In this document: positions 35,559-47,732 of the stretch, one piece after another
Position numbering within the stretch: position 1 is the stretch's first letter
Layout of the letters: each line of letters opens with the position of its first letter
DNA from: Calliopsis andreniformis
Taxonomy: Eukaryota; Arthropoda; Insecta; Hymenoptera; Andrenidae
Reading direction: 5' to 3'
DNA: 64,000 bases
Assembly (NCBI RefSeq): GCF_051401765.1
Contig: NW_027480449.1
Span: forward strand, 744,001-808,000
Translations under genes and position numbers: made by a program
The notes under the pieces: model-generated
Told to the model about the DNA's origin: nothing
Database searches by the model: none
Seen by the model: the letters and a program-made list of their open reading frames with translations, nothing else

Positions 35559-37867
35559 GTACAGTGTCAGTAGCAGTGTCTGGAGCAGTGAAAGTGTCTG
35601 TAGCACGAGCAGTGTCAGTGTCAGGAGCAATGTCAGGAGCAGTGTCAGTGTCAGGAGCAGTGTCAGTGTCAGGAGCAGTGCCAGGAGCATTGTGAGGATC
35701 AGCAGCAGTGTCTGTGACAGGAGCAGTGCCAGTAGCAGTGAGAGTGTAAGTATCAGGAGCATTGTCAGTATCAGCAGCAGTGCCTGTGCCAGGACCAGTG
35801 CCAGGAGCTGTGTCAGTGTGAGGAGCTGTGTGAGAAGCAGTGTCTGTGTCAGAAGCAGTGTCAGGAGCAGTGTCAGTGTCAGCAGCAGTGTCAGCAGCAG
35901 TATCAGGAGCAGTTTCAGTGTCAGGAGCTGTGTCAGGAGCAGTGTCAGTGTCAGGAGCAGTCTCTGGAACAGTGTCAGGAGCAGTGTGAGGAGCATTCTC
36001 AAGGTCAGCAGCAGTGTCAGTGTCAGCAGCAGTGTCAGGAGCAGTGTCAGCGTCAGGAGCAACGTCAGGAGCAGTGTCAGGAGCAGTGTCAGTGTCAGGA
36101 GCAGTGTCAGGGACATTGTCAGGATCAGCAGCAGTGTCTGTGTCAGGAGCAGCGTCAGGAGCAGTTTCAGTGTCAGGAGCAGTGTCAGGAGCAGCGTCAG
36201 GAGCAGTGTCAGGACCAGTGCCAGTGTCAGGATCAGCGTCAGTGTGAGCAGCAGTGTCAGGAACACTGGCAGGAGCAGTGTCTATGTCAGGAGCTGTGTC
36301 AGGAGCAGTGTCAGTGTCTGCAGCAATGTCAAGAGCAGTGTCAGTAGCAGTCTCAGTGTCAGTAGCAGTGTCAGGAGCAGTGTCAGTGTCAGGAGCAGTG
36401 CCAGTATCAGTATCAGGAGCATTGTCAGTGTCAGGAGCAGTGTCAGGAGCAGTGTCAGGAGCATTGTCTGTATCAGAAGCAGTGTCTGTGTCTGGAGCAG
36501 TGCCAGGAGCAGTGTCAGGAGGAGTGTCAGTGTCAGGAGCAGTGTCAGGAGCAGTGTCAGGAGCAGTGGCAGTGTCAGGAGAAGTGTCAGTAGCTGTGAG
36601 AGTGTCAGTATCAGGATCAGTGTCAGCTTCAGCAGCAGTTTCAGAAGCAGTGTCAGGAGCATTGTCAGTGTCAGCAGAAGTGTCTGTGTCAGGAGCAGTG
36701 TCAGGAGCAGTGTCAGTGTCAGTAGCTGTGTGAGGAGCAGTGTCAGTGTCATTAGCAGTGTCAGGAGCAGTGTCAGTGTCAGGAGCAGTGTCAGGAGCAT
36801 TCTCAAGATCAGCTGCAGTGTCAGTGTCAGCTCCGGTGTCAGGAGCAGTGTCAGCGTCAGGAGCAATGTCAGGAGCAGTGTCGGGAGCAGTGTCAGGGAC
36901 ATTGTCAGGATCAGCAGCAGTGTCTGTGTCAGGAGCAGTGTCAGAAGCAGTGTCAGTGTCAGGAGCGGTGTCAGGACCAGTGCCAGTGTCAGGATCAGTG
37001 TCAGTGTGAGCAGCAGCGTCAGGAACACTTGCAGGAGCAGCGTCAGTGTAAGGAGCAGTGTCAACAGCAGTGTCAGGAGCAGTGTCAGGACCAGTGACAG
37101 TGTCAGGAGCAGTGTCAGTGTGAGCAGCAGTGCCAGGAACAGTGGCAGGAGCAGTGTCACTGACACGAGCTGTGTCAGGAGCAGTGTCAGTGTGATTAGC
37201 AGTGTCAGGAGCAGTGTCAGTGTCATGAGCAGTGCCAGTGTCAGTATCAGGAGCAGTGTCAGTGTCAGTGTCAGTAGCAGTGTCTGGAAGAGTGAAAGTG
37301 TCTGTAGCACGAGCAGTGTCAGTGTCAGGAGCAATGTCAGGAGCAGTGTCAGTGTCAGGAGCAGTGCCAGGAGCATTGTGAGGATCAGCAGCGGTGTCTG
37401 TGACAGGAGCAGTGCCAGAAGCAGTGAGAGTGTAAGTATCAGGAGCATTGTCAGTATCAGCAGCAGTGCCTGTACCAGGACCAGTGCCAGGAGCGGTGTC
37501 AGTCTGAGGAGCTGTGTGAGAAGCAGTGTCTGTCTCAGAAGCAGTGTCAGGAGCAGTGTCAGTGTCAGCAGCAGTGTCAGCAGCAGTATCAGGTGCAGTT
37601 TCAGTGTCAGGAGCTGTGTCAGGAGCAGTGTCAGTGTCAGCAGCAGTCTCTGGAACAGTGTCAGGAGCAGTGTCAGGAGCATTCTCAAGGTCAGCAGAAG
37701 TGTCAGTGTCAGCAGCAGTGTCAGGAGCATTGTCAGCGTCAGGAGCAACGTCAGGAGCAGTGTCAAGAGCAGTGTCAGTGTCAGGAGCAGTGTCAGGGAC
37801 ATTGTCAGGATCAGCAGCAGTGTCTGTGTCATGAGCAGTGCCAGTGTCAGTATCAGGAGCAGTGTCA
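35559..37867. repeat. Module 12, 2,309 bp, type IV anchor
   Basis: Begins at GTACA 35559-35563, preceded by GTCG instead of GTCA (GTCGGTACA), the type IV marker. Its first 1.2 kb matches 37868-39070 at an offset of 2,309, then 2,291 bp. It also holds an unbroken anchor relative near 37285. Confidence 0.83.
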
Positions 37868-40800
37868 GTACAGTGTCAGTAGCAGTGTCTGGAGCAGTGA
37901 AAGTGTCTGTAGCACGAGCAGTGTCAGTGTCTGGAGCAATGTCAGGAGCAGTGTCAGTGTCAGGAGCACTGCCAGGAGCATTGTGAGGATCAGCAGCAGT
38001 GTCTGTGACAGGAGCAGTGCCAGTAGCAGTGATAGTGTAAGTATGAGGAGCATTGTCAGTATCAGCAGCAGTGCCTGTGCCAGGACCAGTGCCAGGAGCG
38101 GTGTCAGTGTGAGGAGCTGTGTGAGAAGCAGTGTCTGTGTCAGAAGCAGTGTCAGGAGCAGTGTCAGTGTCAGCAGCAGTGTCAGCAGCAGTATCAGGAG
38201 CAGTTTCAGTGTCAGGAGCTGTGTCAGGAGCAGTGTCAGTGTCAGGAGCAGTCTCTGGAACAGTGTCAGGAGCAGTGTGAGGAGCATTCTCAAGGTCAGC
38301 AGCAGTGTCAGTGTCAGCAGCAGTGTCAGGAGCAGTGTCAGCGTCAGGAGCAACGTCAGGAGCAGTGTCAGGAGCAGTGTCAGTGTCAGGAGCAGTGTCA
38401 GGGACATTGTCAGGATCAGCAGCAGTGTCTGTGTCAGGAGCAGCGTCAGGAGCAGTTTCAGTGTCAGGAGCAGTGTCAGGAGCAGCGTCAGGAGCAGTGT
38501 CAGGACCAGTGCCAGTGTCAGGATCAGCGTCAGTGTGAGCAGCAGTGTCAGGAACACTGGCAGGAGCAGTGTCTATGTCAGGAGCTGTGTCAGGAGCAGT
38601 GTCAGTGTCTGCAGCAATGTCAAGAGCAGTGTCAGTAGCAGTCTCAGTGTCAGTAGCAGTGTCAGGAGCAGTGTCAGTGTCAGGAGCAGTGCCAGTATCA
38701 GTATCAGGAGCATTGTCAGTGTCAGGAGCAGTGTCAGGAGCAGTGTCAGGAGCATTGTCTGTATCAGAAGCAGTGTCTGTGTCTGGAGCAGTGCCAGGAG
38801 CAGTGTCAGGAGGAGTGTCAGTGTCAGGAGCAGTGTCAGGAGCAGTGTCAGGAGCAGTGGCAGTGTCAGGAGAAGTGTCAGTAGCTGTGAGAGTGTCAGT
38901 ATCAGGATCGGTGTCAGCTTCAGCAGCAGTTTCAGAAGCAGTGTCAGGAGCATTGTCAGTGTCAGCAGAAGTGTCTGTGTCAGGAGCAGTGTCAGGAGCA
39001 GTGTCAGTGTCAGTAGCTGTGTGAGGAGCAGTGTCAGTGTCATTAGCAGTGTCAGGAGCAGTGTCAGTGTCAGGAGCAGTGTCAGGAGCATTCTCAAGAT
39101 CAGCTGCAGTGTCAGTGTCAGCTGCGGTGTCAGGAGCAGTGTCAGCGTCAGGAGCAATGTCAGGAGCAGTGTCATGAGCAGTGTCAGGAGCAGTGTCAGG
39201 ACCAGTGCCAGTGTCAGGATCAGCGTCAGTGTGAGCAGCAGTGCCAGGAACAGTGGCAGGAGCAGTGTCACTGACACGAGCTGTGTCAGGAGCAGTGTCA
39301 GTGTGATTAGCAGTGTCACGAGCAGTGTCAGTGTCATGAGCAGTGCCAGTGTCAGTATCAGGAGCAGTGTCAGTGTCAGTGTCAGTAGCAGTGTCTGGAA
39401 GAGTGAAAGTGTCTGTAGCACGAGCAGTGTCAGTGTCAGGAGCAATGTCAGGAGCAGTGTCAGTGTCAGGAGCTGTGTCAGGAGCAGTGTCAGTGTCAGG
39501 AGCAGTGTCTGGAGCAGTGTCAGGAGCAGTGTCAGTATTAGGATCAGTGTAAGTGTCAGGAGCAGTGTCAGTGTCAGGAGCAGTGTCAGGAGCATTCTCA
39601 AGATCAGCTGCAGTGTCAGTGTCAGCTGCGGTGTCAGGAGCAGTGTCAGCGTCAGGAGCAATGTCAGGAGCAGTGTCAGGAGCAGTGTCAGTGTCAGGAG
39701 CAGTGTCAGGGACATTGTCAGGATCAGCAGCAGTGTCTGTGTCAGGAGCAGTGTCAGAAGCAGTGTCAGTGTCAGGAGCAGTGTCAGGAGCAGCGTCAGG
39801 AGCAGTGTCAGGACCAGTGCCAGTGTCAGGATCAGTGTCAGTGTGAGCAGCAGTGTCAGGAACACTGGCAGGTGCAGTGTCTATGTCAGGAGCTGTGTCA
39901 GGAGCAGTGTCAGTGGCTGCAGCAATGTCACGAGCAGTGTCGGGAGCAGTCTCAATATCAGTAGCAGCGTCAGGAGCAGTGTCAGTGTCATGAGCAGTGC
40001 CAGTGTCAGTGCCAGGAGCAGTGTCAGTGTCAGGAGCAGTGTATGGAGCAGTGTCTCTGTCAGGAGCTGTGTCAGGAGCATTGTCAGTATCAGAAGCAGT
40101 GTCTGTGTCAGGAGCAGTGTCAGGAGCAGCGTCAGTGTTAGGAGCAGTTTGAGGGGCAGTGTCAGTGACAGGAGCAGCGTCTGGTGCCGTGTCAGGAGCA
40201 GTGACAGTGTCAGCAGTAGTGCTAGGAACAGTGTCAGGTATAATGTCAGGAGCATTGTCCGTGTCAAGAGCTGTGTCAGTAGCAGTGTCAGTAGTACTGT
40301 CGGTGGCTGTAGCAGTGTAAGGAGCAGTGACACTGTCATGAGCAGCGCCAGTGTCAGTGCCAAGAGCAGTGTCCGTGTCACGAGCAGTGTCTGTATCAGG
40401 AGCAGTGTAAGTGTCAGGAGCAGTGTCAGGAGCAGTGTCAGGAGCTTTCTCAGGATCAGCAGCAGTGTCAGTGTCAGCAGCAGTGTCACGAGAAGTGTCA
40501 GCGTCAGGAGCAATGTCTGGAGCAGTGTCAGGATCAGTGTCAGTGTCAGGAGCAGTGACAGGAGCATTGTCAGGATCAACAGAAGTGTCTGTGTCAGGAG
40601 CAGTGTCAGGAGCAGTGTCAGTGTCAGGAGCATCGTCAGGAGCAGCGTCAGGAGCGGTGTCAGGACCAGTGCCAGTGTCAGGATCAGCGTCAGTGTGAGC
40701 AGCAGCGTTAGGAACACTTGCAGGAGCAGCGTCAGTGTAAGGAGCAGTGTCAACAGCAGTGTCAGGAGCAGTGTCAGGACCAGTGACAGTGTCAGGAGCA

Positions 40801-41370
40801 GTGTCAGTGTGAGCAGCAGTGCCAGGAACAGTGGCAGAAGCAGTGTCACTGACACGAGCTGTGTCAGGAGCAGTGTCTGTGTGATTAGCAGTGTCAGGAG
40901 CAGTGTCAGTGTCATGAGCAGTGCCAGTGTCAGTATCAGGAGCAGTGTCATTGTCAGTATCAGCAGCAGTGCCTGTTCCAGGACCAGTGCCAGGAGCGGT
41001 GTCAGTGTGAGGAGCTGTGTGAGAAGCAGTGTCTGTCTCAGAAGCAGTGTCAGGAGCAGTGTCAGTGTCAGCAGCAGTGTCAGCAGCAGTATCAGGAGCA
41101 GTTTCAGTGTCAGGAGCTGTGTCAGGAGCAGTGTCAGTGTCAGGAGCAGTCTCTGGAACAGTGTCAGGAGTAGTGTCAGGAGCATTCTCAAGGTCAGCAG
41201 CAGTCTCAGTGTCAGCAGCAGTGTCAGGAGCATTGTCAGCGTCAGGAGCAACGTCAGGAGCAGCGTCAGGAGCAGTGTCAGTGTCAGGAGCAGTGTCAGG
41301 GACATTGTCAGGATCAGCAGCAGTGTCTGTGTCATGAGCAGTGCCAGTGTCAGTATCAGGAGCAGTGTCA
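37868..41370. repeat. Module 13, 3,503 bp, type I anchor
   Basis: Begins at GTACA 37868-37872. The left third is a local duplicate of module 12. The middle (39343-39846) matches module 2 (12363-12866). The right part holds a marker core at 40293 and resembles the proximal block around 4193-4860. It is a mosaic of segments found elsewhere in the array. Confidence 0.82.
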
Positions 41371-42875
41371 GTACAGTGTCAGTAGCAGTGTCTGAAGCAG
41401 TGAAAGTGTCTGTAGCACGAGCAGTGTCAGTGTCAGGAGCAATGTCAGGAGCAGTGTCAGTGTCAGGAGCAGTGCCAGGAGCATTGTGAGGATCAGCAGC
41501 AGTGTCTGTGACAGGAGCAGTGCCAGTAGCAGTGAGAGTGTAAGTATCAGGAGCATTGTCAGTATCAGCAGCAGTGCCTGTGCCAGGACCAGTGCCAGGA
41601 GCGGTGTCAGTGTGAGGAGCTGTGTGAGAAGCAGTGTCTGTGTCAGGAGCAGTGTCAGGAGCAGCGTCAGGAGCAGTGTCAGGACCAGTGCCAGTGTCAG
41701 GATCAGCGTCAGTGTGAGCAGCAGTGTCAGGAACACTGGCAGGAGCAGTGTCTATGTCAGGAGCTGTGTCAGGAGCAGTGTCAGTGTCTGCAGCAATGTC
41801 ACGAGCAGTGTCAGTAGCAGTCCCAGTGTCAGTAGCAGTGTCAGGAGCAGTGTCAGTGTCAGGAACAGTGCCAGTATCAGTATCAGGAGCATTGTCAGTG
41901 TCAGGAGCAGTGTCAGGAGCAGTGTCAGGAGCATTGTCTGTATCAGCAGCAGTGCCTGTGTCAGGAGCAGTGCCAGGAGCAGTGTCAGGAGGAGTGTCAG
42001 TGTCAGAAGCAGTGTCAGAAGCATTGTCAGTGTCAGCAGAAGTGTCTGTGTCAGGAGCAGTGTCAGGAGCAGTGTCAGTGTCAGTAGCTGTGTGAGGAGC
42101 AGTGTCAGTGTCAGTAGCAGTGACAGGAGCAGTGTCAGTGTCAGGCGCAGTGCCAGTGTCAGTATCAGGAGCAGTGTCAGTGTCAGGAGCAGTGTCAGGA
42201 GCAGTGTTAGGAGCATTGTCAGTATCAGCAGCAGTGACTGTGTCAGGAGCAGTGCCAGGAGCAGTGTCAGTGTCAGAATCAGGAGCAGTGTCAGTGACAG
42301 GCGCAGTGTCAGGAGCAGTGTCAGGGGCAGTGTCAGTGTCAGGAGCAGTGTCAGGATCATTGGCAGGATCAGCAGCAGTGTCTGTGCCAGGAACAGTGTC
42401 AGAAGCAGTGTCAGTGATAGGTGCAGTGTTAGGAGTAGTGTCAGGAGCAGTGTCAGTGTCAGTGTCTGGAGCGGTGTCAGGAGCAGTGTCAGTTTCAGCT
42501 GCAGTTTCAGAAGCAGTGTCAGGAGCATTGTCAGTGTCAGCAGAAGTGTCTGTGTCAGGAGGAGTGTCAGGAGCAGTGTCAGTGTCAGTAGCTGTGTGAG
42601 GAGCAGTGTCATTGTCAGTAGCAGTGTCAGGAGCAGTGTCAGTGTCAGGAGCAGTCTCTGGAACAGTGTCAGGAGCAGTGTCAGGAGCATTCTCAAGGCC
42701 AGCAGCAGTGTCAGTGTCAGCAGCAGTTTCAGGAGCATTGTCAGCGTCAGGAGCAACGTCAGGAGCAGTGTCAGGAGCAGTGTCAGTGTCAGGAGCAGTG
42801 TCAGGGACATTGTCAGGATCAGCAGCAGTGTCTGTGTCATGAGCAGTGCCAGTGTCAGTATCAGGAGCAGTGTCA
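41371..42875. repeat. Module 14, 1,505 bp, type II anchor
   Basis: Begins at GTACA 41371-41375 with the type II variant. It resembles modules 3 and 4 but with internal multi-hexamer deletions, one near 41640 and one near 42000, and keeps the 504-bp pair (42102 and 42606). Confidence 0.82.
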
Positions 42876-44272
42876 GTACAGTGTCAGTTGCAGTGTCTGG
42901 AGCAGTGAAAGTGTCTGTAGCACGAGCAGTGCCAGTGTCAGGAGCAATGTCAGGAGCATTGTCAGCGTCAGGAGCAACGTCAGGAGCAGTGTCAGGAGCA
43001 GTGTCAGTGTCAGGAGCAGTGTCAGGGACATTGTCAGTAACACCAGCAGTGCCTGTGCCAGGACCAGTGCCAGGAGCGGTGTCAGTGTGAGGAGCTGTGT
43101 GAGAAGCAGTGTCTGTGTCAGAAGCAGTGTCAGGAGCAGTGTCAGTGTCAGCAGCAGTGTCAGCAGCAGTATCAGGAGCAGTTTCAGTGTCAGGAGCTGT
43201 GTCAGGAGCAGTGTCAGTGTCAGGAGCAGTCTCTGGAACAGTGTCAGGAGCAGTGTCAGGACCAGTGCCAGTGTCAGGATAAGTGTCAGTGTGAGCAGCT
43301 GTGTCAGGAACACTGGCAGGAGCAGTGTCTATGTCAGGAGCTGTGTCAGGAGCGGTGTCAGTGTCTGCAGCAATGTCACGAGCAGTGTCAGGAGCAGTGT
43401 CAGTATCAGGAGCAGTCTCAGGAGCAGTGTCAGTGTCAGATCCAGTGTGAGGAGCAGCGCCAGAGTCAGGAGCAGTGTCAGGACCAGTGTGAGTTTCAGG
43501 AGCAGTGTCAGGACCAGTGTCCGTGCCAGGAGCTGTGTCAGGAGCAGTGTCAGCGTTAGGAGGAGTGTCAGGAGCAATGTCAGGAGCTGTGTCAGTGTCA
43601 GGAGCTGTTTCCGGAGCATTGTCAGGATCTGCAGCAGTGTCTGTGTCAGGAGCCGTGTCAGGATCAGTGTCAGAGTCAGGAGCAGTGTCAGGAGCAGCGT
43701 CAGGAGCAGTGGCAGTGTCAGGAGCAGTGTCAGGAGGAGTGTATGTGCCAGTGTCTGAAGCAGTGTCCGGAGCAGTGTAAGGAACAGTGACAGTGTCAGT
43801 GTCAGCAGCAGTGTCTGTGTCAGGAGCAGTGTCAGGAGCAGCGTCAGTGTTAGGAGCAGTTTGAGGAGCAGTGTCAGTGACAGGAGCAGCGTCTGGTGCC
43901 GTGTCAGGAGCAGTGACAGTGTCAGCAGTAGTGCTAGGAACAGTGTCAGGAATAATGTCAGGAGCATTGTCCGTGTCAAGAGCTGTGTCAGTAGCAGTGT
44001 CAGTAGTACTGTCGGTGGCTGTAGCAGTGTAAGGAGCAGTTACAGTGGCATGAGCAGTGCCAGTGTCAGTGCCAAGAGCAGTGTCCGTGTCACGAGCAGT
44101 GTCTGTATCAGGAGCAGTGTAAGCGTCAGGAGCAGTGTCAGGAGCAGTGTCAGGAGCTTTCTCAGGATCAGCAGCAGTGTCAGTGTCAGCAGCAGTGTCA
44201 CGAGAAGTGTCAGCGTCAGGAGCAATGTCTGGAGCAGTGTCAGGATCAGTGTCAGTGTCAGGAGCAGTGTCA
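42876..44272. repeat. Module 15, 1,397 bp, type III anchor
   Basis: Begins at GTACA 42876-42880 with GTTGCA (type III). About 350 bp in, near 43240, it switches to sequence matching 32480 onward at an offset of 10,759 bp. It contains an unbroken GCGCCA (43457) and a marker core (44005). It is therefore a recombinant of a module-10-like unit with most of its middle deleted. Confidence 0.82.
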
Positions 44273-47200
44273 GTACAGTGTCAGTACCAGTGTCTGGAGC
44301 AGTGAAAGTGTCTGTAGCACGAGCAGTGTCAGTGTCAGTAGCAATGTCAGGAGCAGTGTCAGTGTCAGGAGCAGTGCCAGGAGCATTGTGAGGATCAGCA
44401 GCAGTGTCTGTGACAGGAGCAGTGCCAGTAGCAGTGAGAGTGTAAGTATCAGGAGCATTGTCAGTATCAGCAGCAGTGCCTGTGCGAGGACCAGTGCCAG
44501 GAGCGGTGTCAGTGTGAGGAGCTGTGTGAGAAGCAGTGTCTGTGTCAGAAGCAGTGTCAGGAGCAGTGTCAGTGTCAGCAGCAGTGTCAGCATTAGTATC
44601 AGGAGCAGTTTCAGTGTCAGGAGCTGTGTCAGGAGCAGTGTCAGTGTCAGGAGCAGTCTCTGGAACAGTGTCAGGAGCAGTGTCAGGAGCATTCTCAAGG
44701 TCAGCAGCAGTGTCAGTGTCAGCAGCAGTGTCAGGAGCAGTGTCAGTGTCAGGAGCAGTGTCAGGGACATTGTCAGGATCAGCAGCAGTGTCTGTGTCAG
44801 GAGCAGCGTCAGGAGCAGTTTCAGTGTCAGGAGCAGTGTCAGGAGCAGCGTCAGGAGCAGTGTCAGGACCAGTGCCAGTGTCAGGATCAGCGTCAGTGTG
44901 AGCAGCAGTGTCAGGAACACTGGCAGGAGCAGTGTCTATGTCAGGAGCTGTGTCAGGAGCAGTGTCAGTGTCTGCAGCAATGTCAAGAGCAGTGTCAGTA
45001 GCAGTCTCAGTGTCAGTAGCAGTGTCAGGAGCAGTGTCAGTGTCAGGAGCAGTGCCAGTATCAGTATCAGGAGCACTGTCAGTGTCAGGAGCAGTGTCAG
45101 GAGCAGTGTCAGGAGCATTGTCTGTATCAGCAGCAGTGCCTGTGTCTGGAGCAGTGCCAGGAGCAGTGTCAGGAGGAGTGTCAGTGTCAGGAGCAGTGTC
45201 AGGAGCAGTGTCAGGAGCAGTGGCAGTGTCAGGAGAAGTGTCAGTAGCTGTGAGAGTGTCAGTATCAGGATCAGTGTCAGCTTCTGCAGCAGTTTCAGAA
45301 GCAGTGTCAGGAGCATTGTCAGTGTCAGCAGAAGTGTCTGTGTCAGGAGCAGTGTCAGGAGCAGTGTCAGTGTCAGTAGCTGTGTGAGGAGCAGTGTCAG
45401 TGTCAGTAGCAGTGTCAGGAGCAGTGTCAGTGTCAGGCGCAGTGCCAGTGTCAGTATCAGGAGCAGTGTCAGTGTCAGGAGCAGTGTCAGGAGCAGTGTT
45501 AGGAGCATTGTCAGTATCAGCAGCAGTGACTGTGTCAGGAGCAGTGCCAGGAGCAGTGTCAGTGTCAGTATCAGGAGCAGTGTCAGTGACAGGCGCAGTG
45601 TCAGGAGCAGTGTCAGGGGCAGTGTCAGTGTCAGGAGCAGTGTCAGGATCATTGGCAGGATCAGCAGCAGTGTCTGTGTCAGGAACAGTGTCAGAAGCAG
45701 TGTCAGTGATAGGTGCAGTGTTAGGAGTAGTGTCAGGAGCAGTGTCAGTGTCAGTGTCTGGAGCGGTGTCAGGAGCAGTGTCAGTTTCAGCTGCAGTTTC
45801 AGAAGCAGTGTCAGGAGCATTGTCAGTGTCAGCAGAAGTGTCTGTGTCAGGAGGAGTGTCAGGAGCAGTGTCAGTGTCAGTAGCTGTGTGAGGAGCAGTG
45901 TCATTGTCAGTAGCAGTGTCAGGAGCAGTGTCGGTGTCAGGTGCAGTGCCAGTGTCAGTATCAGGAGAAGTGTCAGTGTCAGGAGCAGTGTCAGGAGCAG
46001 TGTCAGGAGCAGTGTCAGTGTCAGCAGCAGTGTCAGCAGCAGTATCAGGAGCTGTTTCAGTGTCAGGAGATGTGTCTGGAGCAGTGTCAGTGCCAGGAGC
46101 AGTCTCTGGAACAGTGTCAGGAGCAGTGTCTGGAGCATTCTCAAGGCCAGCAGCAGTGTCAGTGTCAGCAGCAGTGTCAGGAGCATTGTCAGCGTCAGGA
46201 GCAACGTCAGGAGCAGTGTCAGGAGCAGTTTCAGTGTCAGGAGCAGTGTCAGGGACATTGTCAGGATCAGCAGCAGTGTCTGTGTCATGAGCAGTGCCAG
46301 TGTCAGTATCAGGAGCAGTGTCGGTACAGTGTCAGTAGCAGTGTCTGGAGCAGTGAAAGTGTCTGTAGCACGAGCAGTGTCAGTGTCAGGAGCAATGTCA
46401 GGAGCAGTGTCAGTGTCAGGAGCAGTGCCAGGAGCATTGTGAGGATCAGCAGCAGTGTCTGTGACAGGAGCAGTGCCAGTAGCAGTGAGAGTGTAAGTAT
46501 CAGGAGCATTGTCAGTATCAGCAGCAGTGCCTGTGCCAGGACCAGTGCCAGGAGCTGTGTCAGCGTGAGGAGCTGTGTGAGAAGCAGTGTCTGTGTCAGA
46601 AGCAGTGTCAGGAGCAGTGTCAGTGTCAGCAGCAGTGTCAGCAGCAGTATCAGGAGCAGTTTCAGTGTCAGGAGCTGTGTCAGGAGCAGTGTCAGTGTCA
46701 GGAGCAGTCTCTGGAACAGTGTCAGGAGCAGTGTGAGGAGCATTCTCAAGGTCAGCAGCAGTGTCAGGAGCAGTGTCAGCGTCAGGAGCAACGTCAGGAG
46801 CAGTGTCAGGAGCAGTGTCAGTGTCAGGAGCAGTGTCAGGGACATTGTCAGGATCAGCAGCAGTGTCTGTGTCAGGAGCAGCGTCAGGAGCAGTTTCAGT
46901 GTCAGGAGCAGTGTCAGGAGCAGCGTCAGGAGCAGTGTCAGGACCAGTGCCAGTGTCAGGATCAGCGTCAGTGTGAGCAGCAGTGTCAGGAACACTGGCA
47001 GGAGCAGTGTCTATGTCAGGAGCTGTGTCAGGAGCAGTGTCAGTGTCTGCAGCAATGTCAAGAGCAGTGTCAGTAGCAGTCTCAGTGTCAGTAGCAGTGT
47101 TAGGAGCAGTGTCAGTGTCAGGAGCAGTGTCAGTGTCAGGAGCAGTGCCAGTATCAGTATCAAGAGCATTGTCAGTGTCAGGAGCAGTGTCAGGAGCAGT

Positions 47201-47570
47201 GTCAGGAGCATTGACTGTATCAGAAGCAGTGTCTGTGTTTGGAGCAGTGCCAGGAGCAGTGTCAGGAGGAGTGTCAGTGTCAGGAGCAGTGTCAGGAGCA
47301 GTGTCAGGAGCAGTGGCAGTGTCAGGAGAAGTGTCAGTAGCTGTGAGAGTGTCAGTATCAGGATCAGTGTCAGCTTCAGCAGCAGTTTCAGAAGCAGTGT
47401 CAGGAGCATTGTCAGTGTCAGCAGAAGTGTCTGTGTCAGGAGCAGTGTCAGGAGCAGTGTCAGTGTCAGTAGCTGTGTGAGGAGCAGTGTCAGTGTCAGT
47501 AGCAGTGTCAGGAGCAGTGTCAGTGTCAGGAGCAGTGTCAGGAGCATTCTCAAGATCAGCAGCAGTGTCA
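43240..47570. repeat. 4.3-kb segment duplicated from about 32480-36820
   Basis: Landmarks run parallel to 32480-36820, with the offset stepping 10,759, 10,747, 10,765, 10,747, 10,729 and 10,747. Every step is 12 or 18 bp, that is whole hexamers. The copies are clearly older than the 12,281-bp pair because they differ by several indels. Confidence 0.85.
44273..46323. repeat. Module 16, 2,051 bp, type I-like anchor
   Basis: Begins at GTACA 44273-44277 followed by GTGTCAGTACCAGTG, a variant of type I. It is the counterpart of module 11 with one extra 18-bp step. The 504-bp pair is at 45394 and 45898. Confidence 0.83.
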
Positions 47571-47732
47571 GTGTCAGCAGCAGTGTCAGGAGCATTGTCA
47601 GCGTCAGGAGCAACGTCTGGAGCAGTGTCAGGAGCAGTGTCAGTGTCAGGAGCAGTGTCAGGGACATTGTCAGGATCAGCAGCAGTGTCTGTGTCATGAG
47701 CAGTGCCAGTGTCAGTATCAGGAGTAGTGTCA
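46324..47732. repeat. Module 17, 1,409 bp, type IV anchor
   Basis: Begins at GTACA 46324-46328 with the GTCGGTACA (type IV) marker. It is the counterpart of the left part of module 12, carrying an 18-bp loss near 46755 and an 18-bp gain near 47110. It ends early compared with module 12. Confidence 0.83.

Noticed and set aside
37593..41489. 1,298-residue + strand open frame beginning as a Gln/Cys repeat
   Set aside because: It begins in the Q-C-Q-E register and changes to S-V-S-S at the GTACA break (37868), then to V-S-G-A at the next one (41371). A real protein would not change repeat type at every phase break.
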